Shown here piece by piece: positions 57,590 to 64,000 of a DNA stretch of 64,000 bases. Under the pieces are notes generated by a model that saw only the letters and a list, made by a program, of their open reading frames with translations, searched no databases and had not been told where the DNA came from. This DNA is from Hyphomicrobiales bacterium. Its GTDB lineage: Bacteria; Pseudomonadota; Alphaproteobacteria; Rhizobiales; Xanthobacteraceae. The translations under genes and the position numbers were made by a program. Each line of letters opens with the position of its first letter. The stretch's first letter is position 1. The stretch spans positions 62,001-126,000 of the forward strand of contig JADJPN010000003.1 in NCBI GenBank assembly GCA_016713235.1, read 5' to 3'.

Positions 57590-59773
57590 CTAGTTCGCGG
57601 CGCGGTTATCGTTGATAGCCGGAATTCCGGCGCTGCTGCGCGCATCGCGAAGTGCGCGTTCGAGCTTCAATAGCTGCTCGACTGCGCGCGGAGGCAGGGT
57701 GCTGTTCCGGGTGCGGGAGAGGGTGTCGGGCGAGGAGGCGACATTCGATGTGTCGCGTTTCGGCGCATCGCGTTTCACACCAGGTAACGGCACGATCGTG
57801 ACGCCCTGGTGCGCGACCGTCATGACCTTGTGCCAGGTCATCGCCGGCAGCGAACCGCCGGTCATCCGCCGCAAGGGCTGGTAATCGTCGTTGCCGTACC
57901 ACACCGCGGCGACGAAGTTGCCGGTGAGGCCGATGAACCAGGCGTCGCGATAGGCGTTGGTGGTGCCGGTTTTGCCGCCCGAAATCACGCCGTTCAGGAT
58001 CGCGCGCCGCGCGGTGCCGTTCTCGACCACGTTGACGAGGATCGGATTCATTTCATTGATAACTGAAACCGGCAGAATTTGCTCGGCCCGGGCAAGATCG
58101 GTCCCATCCCTCCACAAGAGTTCGCCCGTGAGCGAACGGATTTCGATCGCAGCATGACCGCGCACACGCTTTCCGTTCGCGGCGAAAGTCGCGAAGGCTT
58201 GTGTCATGTCGAAGACGGTGACTTCAGCGGCGCCGAGCGGCAGCGGCGCAGAAATGCGAAGCTCGGTCGTCAGCCCCATCTTGCGCGCGGTATCGACGAT
58301 CTTTTGGCGGCCGACGACACCGGCAACGCGTACAGCCGGTGTGTTGAGCGAGAGTGTCAACGCTTGGGAGATTGGCATGGAGCCGTAGTAGGAACGCGAA
58401 TAATTTTGCGGGCACCAGTTGCCAAGGCAGATCGGCGCGTCCTGCACGATCGTGCTCGCGGTCATGCCGTTCATGAACGCGGTCGCATAAACGAACGGCT
58501 TGAACGCCGAGCCGGGCTGACGCAGCGCATCGGTCGCGCGGTTGAACTGGCTCTCGCCATAATCGCGGCCGCCGACCATCGCGCGCAGCGCGCCGTTCGC
58601 TTCCATCACCACGATCGCGGCCTGGCCCGCATTATAGTCGCGGCCGAACTGGCGCAGCGAGGACTCGATCGCTTCATCCGCGGTCTTCTGGATCGCCGGA
58701 TCGAACGCGGTGCGGACGAGGAACACGCGATCAAACACGGTCGCCGGCAGGCGCGCCGCGATCTGCTGCACTTCGCGGAAGGCGTAATCGAGATAATAAT
58801 TCGGCGTCTGTTCTTCGCGGCGGTCCACCGCACGCGCCGGATTGCGCCGCGCGCCGAAGACCTGACCCTCGGTCATGAAGCTCGCTTCGACCAAGTTATC
58901 GAGTACGATGGATGCACGCGCGCGCGCCGCCGGCAGGTTCACATGCGGCGCATAACGCGCGGGTGCTTTGAACAGGCCCGCGAGCATCGCGGCTTCCGCG
59001 AGGTTCACTTCGCGCGCCGATTTCGCGAAATAATACTGGGCCGCCGCATCGACGCCGTAAGCGCCGCCGCCGAGATAGGCGCGGTCGAGATAGAGCTTCA
59101 GGATTTCGTTTTTCTTCAGCCGCGATTCCAGCCAGATCGCGAGGAATGCTTCCTTCACTTTGCGCTCGATGGTGCGCTCGTTCGAGAGGAAAAGGTTTTT
59201 CGCAAGCTGCTGCGTGATCGACGAGCCGCCTTGCACGACGCCGCCGGCACGAACGTTGGTCGTCAGCGCGCGCAGCGTTCCGGCGATATCGATGCCGAAA
59301 TGTTCGTAGAAGCGGCGGTCCTCGGTGGCGAGCACCGCTTTGATCAAGTGATCCGGCATCTCTTCGAGCGGCACGGAGTCGTTATGTTTGATGCCGCGCT
59401 CGCCGATCTTGTTGCCGTAGCGATCCAGGAACGTAACCGCGAGTTCGCTCTTCTTCAGCCAGTCCTCGTCGGAAGTTTCATTAAAGGCGGGGATTGCGAG
59501 TGCGAGCGCAAGCACCGACGCACAGGCGCCTAACGTCGCCGCTTCCGAGAGTCCTTCCACTGCGAGCCGGCGCACACCGTTCACATGGAAACGGTCCATG
59601 AAGGCCGAATAGCCGTCCCATTTCGCGCGCAGGAAAACCCAGAGCGCGAAGAGGGCTGCGTTCAGCCGCGCGTCGAGATCGAGCAGCCAGCGTCGTAAGC
59701 CGGTGACACCCACGCGTTCAGGCGACTTCTTGGAGCCTTTGCCGGACGGGGACGGTGGGGGTGAATCGGCCAA
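57590..59773 (-). CDS. penicillin-binding protein 1A
   Basis: A 727-residue class A PBP. A membrane helix near 75-95 is followed by the glycosyltransferase-51 domain (EDRRFYEHFGID near 150, GGSSITQQLAKNLF near 180, RAYLGGGAYGVDAAA). The transpeptidase domain has PGSAFKPF (SxxK), SLNTP (SxN) and KTGTT. A Ser/Arg/Pro-rich C-terminal tail follows. It polymerises and cross-links peptidoglycan at the membrane. The start is TTG 59773; no ATG in frame fits the length. It is intact, unlike pbpC in this window. Confidence 0.93.
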   Translation of the reverse strand: MADSPPPSPSGKGSKKSPERVGVTGLRRWLLDLDARLNAALFALWVFLRAKWDGYSAFMDRFHVNGVRRLAVEGLSEAATLGACASVLALALAIPAFNETSDEDWLKKSELAVTFLDRYGNKIGERGIKHNDSVPLEEMPDHLIKAVLATEDRRFYEHFGIDIAGTLRALTTNVRAGGVVQGGSSITQQLAKNLFLSNERTIERKVKEAFLAIWLESRLKKNEILKLYLDRAYLGGGAYGVDAAAQYYFAKSAREVNLAEAAMLAGLFKAPARYAPHVNLPAARARASIVLDNLVEASFMTEGQVFGARRNPARAVDRREEQTPNYYLDYAFREVQQIAARLPATVFDRVFLVRTAFDPAIQKTADEAIESSLRQFGRDYNAGQAAIVVMEANGALRAMVGGRDYGESQFNRATDALRQPGSAFKPFVYATAFMNGMTASTIVQDAPICLGNWCPQNYSRSYYGSMPISQALTLSLNTPAVRVAGVVGRQKIVDTARKMGLTTELRISAPLPLGAAEVTVFDMTQAFATFAANGKRVRGHAAIEIRSLTGELLWRDGTDLARAEQILPVSVINEMNPILVNVVENGTARRAILNGVISGGKTGTTNAYRDAWFIGLTGNFVAAVWYGNDDYQPLRRMTGGSLPAMTWHKVMTVAHQGVTIVPLPGVKRDAPKRDTSNVASSPDTLSRTRNSTLPPRAVEQLLKLERALRDARSSAGIPAINDNRAAN

Positions 59774-60004
59774 GGCGGAACTCGCGGGGGCGGAGAGGAG
59801 GCGGGGTTATAGCAGCGCGGGAAAAGCTAGGCGAATAAGACGGGATTACATTGTTAATGCTGAATATTGCCGGTTTTGTGCCGCCAAATTCAGCGCGAGA
59901 TCAATGTGAAGCTGAGCACGCAAGTTTCCGAATTACTCGGATTAAGACGGCAGCCTGATGGTAAAGAAAAAGCCGCGGATGGAAGCAAGCGCCTCAAGCT
60001 ATTG

Positions 60005-60421
60005 CCGCAGGCCATCCGCGTCGCCCGCAAGCTCAAGGCCACCGATGTGATCGATGCGCTCTGCGGGCTGTTCGTCTCGCGGGGCATCCCAACCCACATA
60101 CGTTCGGACAACGGACCGGAGTTTGTTGCCGTTGCGCTTCGCCAATGGATCGCCGCCGTTGGAGCGAAGACCGTTTACATCGAGCCAGGAAGCCCGTGGG
60201 AGAACGGCTACTGCGAGAGTTTCAACGGCAAGCTGCGAGATGAACTGCTGAACGGAGAAATCTTCTACACGCTGAAGGAAGCAAGGATCATCATCGAAAA
60301 CTGGCGGCGTCACTACAACACGATCCGTTCGCACTCGTCGCTCGGATATCGACCGCCGGCACCCGAAGCTCTCGTATGGCCAGCAACAAATCCGATGGCA
60401 CAAATGCAGTCTGTAAACTAA
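60005..60421 (+). pseudogene. IS3-family transposase, C-terminal fragment
   Basis: About 138 residues of the integrase core: AIRVARKLKATDVIDALCGLFVSRGIPTHIRSDNGPEF (second catalytic Asp), VEPGSPWENGYCESFN-type segment with the catalytic Glu, and HYNTIRSHSSLGYRPPAPEAL at the end. The first Asp-containing part and orfA are gone. The frame runs open upstream to 59867, but that leader (59867-60004) is not transposase and is less GC-rich. Inactive. Confidence 0.8.
60131..60170 (+). repeat. 40-bp inverted repeat, copy within the transposase fragment
   Basis: Forward copy of a perfect 40-bp repeat inside the transposase core. Its complement lies at 60460-60499, right after the IS end. Confidence 0.85.
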
Positions 60422-60459
60422 CATTCAAACCGGACCACTCACGGGGGTTGGTCAGGTGC

Positions 60460-60499
60460 TCTTCGCTCCAACGGCGGCGATCCATTGGCGAAGCGCAAC
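60460..60499 (-). repeat. 40-bp inverted repeat, second copy (IS3 fragment in opposite orientation)
   Basis: Perfect complement of 60131-60170. It codes for ALRQWIAAVGAK on the minus strand, so it is a piece of a second copy of the same transposase gene, cut off on both sides. Confidence 0.8.
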
Positions 60500-60664
60500 A
60501 GCGACCGGAAAGTTGAACGAGGACGGACGTGGGTTCGGTTCACCGAGATTCGACGAGCCCGCACCCCGGTCCATTCCAGATAAAACCCCGCAACGCCCAC
60601 GTCTTATGCCAAGCCGCTCTTTCCGCGAATTGATCCCCAACGCTCGTCCCGAGGATGCTTGCTT

Positions 60665-60702
60665 TTCCCCAAAATGGGGAATAATATCCCCAATATGGGG
60701 AA
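60665..60702 (+). promoter_or_regulatory. twin palindromic operators over the MNT start codon
   Basis: TTCCCCAAAATGGGGAA (60665-60681) and ATCCCCAATATGGGGAA (60686-60702) are two near-identical palindromes with starts 21 bases (two helical turns) apart. Each contains an in-frame ATG of the HTH-MNT gene. Autoregulation by the HTH domain is the simple reading. Confidence 0.65.
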
Positions 60703-61294
60703 ACGTTCTGCCGCACAGGGTCTTGGCACCGCGCTATTTCCGCGCGTAAGGCTGCGCGTGTTGAGCGTATTATTCGGCGAGCCGGAGCGCGCATTTTCCA
60801 TCTCGGAGATCATTCGCATGGCCGCCTCGGGCAACGGCGCGGTGGCGCGGGAACTCGACAGGCTGCGCGCCGCCAACCTGATTACGGTCAGAGGCAAGCT
60901 CTATCAGGTCAATCGCCACTCTCCCATCTTCAATGAGTTGAGGATGATGTTGCTGAAGACGATCGGGTTGGTTGAGCCGCTTCGTTCGGCGCTAAAGCCG
61001 CTCGAATCGAAAATTGACTTCGCTTTCATATTTGGTTCCGTAGCGAAGGGTCTCGATACCGCAACGAGTGATATCGATCTCATGATTGTAAGCGATGATG
61101 TCGCCTATGGCGAAGTGTTCAAAGCCGTTCAAAAAGCAGAGAAACAATTGCGTCGCACAGTAAGCCCGCAGATGCTGACGGCTGAAGAATGGCGGCAGAA
61201 GCGCAAAGAAAAAGGATCGTTTGTAAGCAAGATCGCCGACCAGCCGCGATTGTTTGTATTCGGATCGGATGATGACCGCGAAAGAGCTCGATAA
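60674..61294 (+). CDS. HTH-MNT nucleotidyltransferase (antitoxin-type regulator)
   Basis: About 206 residues. The N-terminal winged helix (about 20-85, LFPRVRLRVLSVLFGEPERAFSISEIIRMAASGNGAVARELDRL) is joined to a minimal nucleotidyltransferase domain with GSx10DxD (G121-S122 to D133-I-D135, in FIFGSVAKGLDTATSDIDL). This is the MNT half of MNT-HEPN modules; MNT proteins can AMPylate the HEPN partner. The start is ATG 60674 (MGNNIPNMGKRS); ATG 60695 or TTG 60659 are alternatives. The first codons lie in two palindromic operators. It overlaps the HEPN gene by 23 bases. Confidence 0.82.
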   Translation: MGNNIPNMGKRSAAQGLGTALFPRVRLRVLSVLFGEPERAFSISEIIRMAASGNGAVARELDRLRAANLITVRGKLYQVNRHSPIFNELRMMLLKTIGLVEPLRSALKPLESKIDFAFIFGSVAKGLDTATSDIDLMIVSDDVAYGEVFKAVQKAEKQLRRTVSPQMLTAEEWRQKRKEKGSFVSKIADQPRLFVFGSDDDRERAR

Positions 61295-61694
61295 CCTCGT
61301 TAAGATTGAGCGGCTCAAGAAGGAGCCTCCCGAACAGAAGGAGTTCGATGGCTTGCTGGCTACGGGACGGGCTGCGCTCAAGGATGCGCAGGTCGCGGGC
61401 CTGTCTTTCGATGGGCGTTTTGCACGGACCTACGACGCCGCGCATTCCTTTGCCCTTGCAGCTTTACGTTGGCATGGCTATCGCCCCAACAAAGTCAGAT
61501 ATGTAGTTTTCCAAGTATTGCCCCACACCCTGGGTACAGCGGCAGAGCGTGTACGTGTTCTGGGTGAGTGCCACAGACGGCGCAATCTGGCGGAATATGA
61601 AGGTCAGTTTGAAATAGATGAGCGATTGATGAAAGAGCTTCTTGCAGCGACGAACGAAATACACGACGCAGTATCGAAGCTGGGAAAAATTTGA
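61272..61694 (+). CDS. HEPN domain protein, partner of the MNT protein
   Basis: A 140-residue, all-helical HEPN-type protein (MTAKELDNLVKIERLKKEPP at the start, ARTYDAAHSFALAALRWHGYRP in the middle). HEPN toxins of MNT pairs are RNases with an R-x4-6-H(-x-Y) motif. At the matching C-terminal place this one reads HRRRNLAEYEG, with Glu where His is expected, so RNase activity is doubtful or uses other residues. It starts inside the MNT gene and its TGA overlaps the YcgN ATG (ATGA). It probably forms a complex with the MNT protein. Confidence 0.75.
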   Translation: MTAKELDNLVKIERLKKEPPEQKEFDGLLATGRAALKDAQVAGLSFDGRFARTYDAAHSFALAALRWHGYRPNKVRYVVFQVLPHTLGTAAERVRVLGECHRRRNLAEYEGQFEIDERLMKELLAATNEIHDAVSKLGKI

Positions 61695-62182
61695 TGGCCG
61701 CTCCCTTCTGGCGCACGAAATCCCTGCAAGAAATGACCACCGCCGAGTGGGAATCGCTCTGCGACGGCTGCGCGCGTTGCTGCCTAGAAAAGCTCGAGGA
61801 CGAGGACACCGGCAAGGTTCACTACACGAACATCGCCTGCCGGTTGCTCGATTGCGAGGCTTGCCGCTGCTCCGATTACGAGAACCGCATGAGCCGCGTG
61901 AAGGATTGCGTGAAGATCACGCCGGAGGAGCAATTCTTCTGGCTGCCCAAAACCTGTGCCTACCGCCGCGTTTCCGAGGGCAAGGGCCTCGAGGTGGTGG
62001 CATCCGCTCGTCTCCGGCGACCCGGAGACGGTGCATGAGGCGGAATTTCCGTGCGTGGCCGCGTCGGCGGGATCGAGGGGAAAGTGCGCGTGCGCGACTA
62101 TCAGGATTATCTCGTGCGCTGGCCCATGCTGGAGAATGCAAAACAGCGGCGAAAGAAGAAAAAAGCCTCGACAGGAAAATAA
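61694..62182 (+). pseudogene. YcgN family cysteine-cluster protein, two frameshifts
   Basis: About 162 codons of the YcgN/UPF0153 cysteine-cluster family: CDGCARCCLEK, then YTNIACRLLDCEACRCSDYENR and CVKITPEEQFFWLPKTCAYRRVSEGKGLE, with Cys pairs likely to bind a metal or cluster. The frame slips at GG 61993-61994 (one G too many before WWHPLVSGDPETVHEAG) and at GG 62042-62043 (one G too few). The true end is LVRWPMLENAKQRRKKKKASTGK, TAA 62180-62182. Both slips are in G runs. ATG 61694 overlaps the HEPN stop. Probably a working host gene. Confidence 0.8.
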
Positions 62183-62185
62183 TCC

Positions 62186-62214
62186 TTGACAGCGTGACGC
62201 TGCCCGGATAGTGT
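62186..62214 (+). promoter_or_regulatory. possible sigma-70 promoter before the terminase genes
   Basis: TTGACA (62186-62191), 17 bases, then TAGTGT (62209-62214). The -35 is perfect, the -10 weak. The site lies about 180 bases upstream of the small terminase ATG, right after the YcgN stop. Confidence 0.35.
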
Positions 62215-62278
62215 TCGGGCGTACTCCAAAAATGTATCGACGCGGGCTTGAGGCCTGTCTCATTCCCGCAAAGGAAAG

Positions 62279-62343
62279 CGCGGGCAGGGCTTGCCTTGTT
62301 CGCGCAAATAGTGCGCGCAGGGCTTGCCCTGTTCGCACCAAAT
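62279..62343 (+). repeat. imperfect tandem repeat, 33-bp period
   Basis: Two copies sharing GCAGGGCTTGCC (62284 and 62317), flanked by similar CGCG and TGTTCGC blocks. Each core contains a short inverted pair (GGGC/GCCC). Two units only, so not a CRISPR. It sits in the leader of the terminase genes. Confidence 0.6.
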
Positions 62344-62389
62344 TAAGGCGGCGGCGGAATCTCCGGCCGCCGTTTTGCGTTCCGGAGAC

Positions 62390-62914
62390 ATGTCAAAATT
62401 CATCGTTGTGCCGCCCGAGAAGATTGCGCAAGTCCGCAAACTTTACGAAGGCACCAATGTACCGGTTCGCGATCTCGCTTCGATCTGCGGGCTCGGCGTC
62501 ACGACATTTCTGAAACGGGTGAAGCTGTGGGGCTGGAAGCCGCGCAACTACCGCATGCGAGACTACGACGCTGCCGCGCAGGGGGATATCGATGCGATAC
62601 GTGAAGTAGCGGCGCCGGCGATCGCAATGGCTGAAAACGAAACCTTGATCGATCGCGTGCGCGAGGTTGTCGCGATCGAGGGCGTGTTGACGCGCGTCGA
62701 AGGTGCGCGGTTGCGCTCGACCGATGCCGAGCGCGCGGCGCGCACGCTCGCGACCCTTGTGAAGACCTTGCGTGAGGTCGCGGCCCTCCAGCGCGACGAA
62801 AAACCGGAATCGGAAAACGGTGCGGAAGCAGACGAATTCCGCGATCTCGAGGAGTTTCGTGCAGAACTTGCGGAACGGCTTGATCGCCTGCGTCGAAGCC
62901 GGGACGCTGAATGA
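62390..62914 (+). CDS. GTA/prophage small terminase-like HTH protein
   Basis: A 174-residue protein. The N-terminal helix-turn-helix (about 10-45, KIAQVRKLYEGTNVPVRDLASICGLGVTTFLKRVKLWGW) is followed by an acidic helical, coiled-coil-like C-terminal half. Size, architecture and place directly before a GTA-type large terminase fit a small terminase (g1-like), which would recognise DNA for packaging. ATG 62390 comes after a 207-base leader with a repeat. It overlaps the next gene. Confidence 0.65.
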   Translation: MSKFIVVPPEKIAQVRKLYEGTNVPVRDLASICGLGVTTFLKRVKLWGWKPRNYRMRDYDAAAQGDIDAIREVAAPAIAMAENETLIDRVREVVAIEGVLTRVEGARLRSTDAERAARTLATLVKTLREVAALQRDEKPESENGAEADEFRDLEEFRAELAERLDRLRRSRDAE

Positions 62915-64000
62915 ACTGACGGTAGGATTTCGCGCCAGCGACTACGAAGCGCTTCTGAAATTCTGGGAAGTCTGGTCGCGGCCCGACCAGCTTCCGCCGC
63001 AACGCGCCTGGCGCAATTGGCTGATCCTCGGCGGGCGCGGTGCGGGCAAAACGCGCGCCGGCGCCGAATGGGTGCGGGGTGTCGCGCTTTCGCGAAAAAG
63101 ATTTGGCGAAGGCGCGCGGCAGATCGCGCTGATCGGCGAGTCGCTCAATGACGTGCGCGAAGTGATGATCGAAGGCGTCTCCGGTCTGCTTGGCGTGCAT
63201 GCGCGCTGGGAGCGGCCGCAATGGGAGCCCTCGCGCAGACGGCTGCAATGGCGAAACGGCGCGGTGGCTTATGCGTTCTCGGCCGACGATCCGGAAAGCC
63301 TGCGCGGGCCGCAATTCGATGCGGCCTGGTGCGACGAGCTTTGCAAATGGCGGCGTGCTGAAGCTGCATACGACATGCTGCAATTCGGATTGCGCCTTGG
63401 GCAAAACCCGAGAAGCGCGATCACGACCACGCCCCGGCCGATCCCGCTTCTGAAGCGGTTGCTTGCCGAGCCGGGAACGGTGGTTTCGCGCGCGGCGACC
63501 AAAGCGAATGCCTTTCAGCTCGCGCCGCAATTCCTGGAGCAGATGCTCGCGCGCTATGCGGGCACGCGGCTGGGGCGGCAGGAACTCGACGGCGAACTGA
63601 TCGAGGCGCGCGCCGACAGTTTGTTTCCGCGCGGGCGCATCGAGCACGCGCGGGTGGACGCGCATCCGCCGCTGGCGCGGATTGTTGTCGCAATCGATCC
63701 GCCGGCCTCATCGCGCGAAGGCGCGGACGCCTGCGGCATCGTTGCGGCGGGCGTCGATGACGACGGCAGAGTTTTCGTGCTCGCCGACCAAAGCGAGCAG
63801 GGCCTGTCGCCGCTCTCCTGGGCGAGCCGCGCGATCGCGCTCTATCGGCGTCTGGAGGCGGATCGCATTGTCGTTGAAGTAAATCAGGGTGGCGAGATGG
63901 CGCGCACGGTATTGCATGAGACCGACGCCAGCGTGCCGGTTTCCGAAGTGCGTGCGACACGCGGGAAAGTCTTGCGTGCCGAGCCGGTCGCCGCGCTCTA
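62880..64000 (+). CDS. large terminase of a gene transfer agent-like cluster (cut by window end)
   Basis: The ATPase-nuclease that packages DNA into phage-like heads, here of the RcGTA g2 type. Walker A is LGGRGAGKTRAGAEW (about 63030-63074), with SADDPESLRGPQFDAAWCDELCKW (Walker B with the GTA-typical ESLRGPQ) and the nuclease start IVVAIDPPASS. It runs open to the window end with no slip, about 373 codons. No ATG is in frame near the start: TTG 62880 or CTG 62907 is used, or an indel hides the real one. It overlaps the small terminase gene. The capsid and tail genes should follow beyond the window. Confidence 0.85.
   Translation, partial: MIACVEAGTLNELTVGFRASDYEALLKFWEVWSRPDQLPPQRAWRNWLILGGRGAGKTRAGAEWVRGVALSRKRFGEGARQIALIGESLNDVREVMIEGVSGLLGVHARWERPQWEPSRRRLQWRNGAVAYAFSADDPESLRGPQFDAAWCDELCKWRRAEAAYDMLQFGLRLGQNPRSAITTTPRPIPLLKRLLAEPGTVVSRAATKANAFQLAPQFLEQMLARYAGTRLGRQELDGELIEARADSLFPRGRIEHARVDAHPPLARIVVAIDPPASSREGADACGIVAAGVDDDGRVFVLADQSEQGLSPLSWASRAIALYRRLEADRIVVEVNQGGEMARTVLHETDASVPVSEVRATRGKVLRAEPVAAL

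Larger units (their letters stand above)
60005..60454 (+). mobile_element. remnant of an IS3-family element
   Basis: The 3' part of an IS3-family element: the end of its transposase, then a right inverted end reading CCGGACCACTCACGGGGGTT and finishing GGTCA at 60454 (complement TGACC...), the TG/CA ends of this family. orfA, the first part of orfB and the left end are missing. Confidence 0.7.

Noticed and set aside
58079..59533. Long antisense open frame over PBP1A
   Set aside because: PBP1A on the other strand has all class A PBP motifs. The antisense frame has no recognisable domain and is a by-product of GC-rich codon use. The same applies to long antisense frames at 849-1583, 1999-3531, 4694-5515, 50820-51983 and 51984-53147.
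59867..60004. Leader of the IS3 fragment as a real fusion gene
   Set aside because: The residues do not resemble transposase or any known domain, and the composition differs. The frame is open by chance.
60540..60600. tRNA remnant (attachment site) beside the island
   Set aside because: A GTTCG-like stretch is present, but no acceptor or anticodon stem can be folded around it.
62279..62343. CRISPR array
   Set aside because: Only two imperfect units with a period of 33 and no spacer of usual length; no cas genes in the window.

Overview
The window is a high-GC stretch from an alphaproteobacterium, most likely order Hyphomicrobiales (Rhizobiales; Bradyrhizobiaceae- or Xanthobacteraceae-like). 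The protein families, the two-chain methylmalonyl-CoA mutase with MeaB, a TTAA-N7-TTAAC CtrA-type box and a gene-transfer-agent-type terminase all point that way. The genus is inference. No rRNA, tRNA or CRISPR was seen.

Layout. 1-1.6 kb: two acyl-CoA dehydrogenases (-). 1.8-10 kb: a small secreted Cys protein, then the alpha-2-macroglobulin/PBP1C pair and a cytochrome b561. 10.1-13.4 kb: a tight four-gene minus-strand operon (MDR dehydrogenase, PTPS-like protein, GT4 glycosyltransferase, SAM methyltransferase) that looks like an uncharacterised biosynthetic pathway. 13.5-16.1 kb: opgH and an FkbM methyltransferase. 16.2-23.4 kb: protocatechuate 3,4-dioxygenase pcaHG, a COG4663-4665-type TRAP transporter and an amidase. 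23.4-33.7 kb (-): a DUF4332 protein, folP-folB-folK, the two methylmalonyl-CoA mutase chains, a methyltransferase, meaB, a pyroglutamyl-peptidase-like gene and a Tat-exported beta-helix protein. 34-46 kb: housekeeping and cell-envelope genes (HerA-like ATPase, pseudo-receiver, M20 peptidase, COQ7, haloacid dehalogenase, GT39-type transferase, sodB, DMT transporter, oligopeptidase B, msrB).

46.5-48.6 kb is an IS1595-type element with a passenger gene, sitting directly upstream of a DnaA-domain-IV protein. 48.6-54.7 kb: DnaA-like protein/DUF6456, sufE, a PAS histidine kinase, a peptidoglycan-binding protein, DUF1491, and a CtrA-box-preceded small basic protein with a lipoprotein. 54.7-59.8 kb: DUF4173, DUF1254 and DUF1214 proteins and PBP1A. 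59.8-61.7 kb is a small accessory island: IS3-family remnants, then an HTH-MNT nucleotidyltransferase/HEPN pair whose start codons lie inside twin palindromic operators. 61.7-64 kb: a YcgN protein and the start of a GTA-like head cluster (small and large terminase), cut by the window end.

A caution runs through the whole window. About fourteen genes are broken by one- or two-base indels, often in short homopolymers, while the encoded protein continues intact in another frame. This looks like residual sequence error more than decay, so I give whole-gene spans for these and state the break points.
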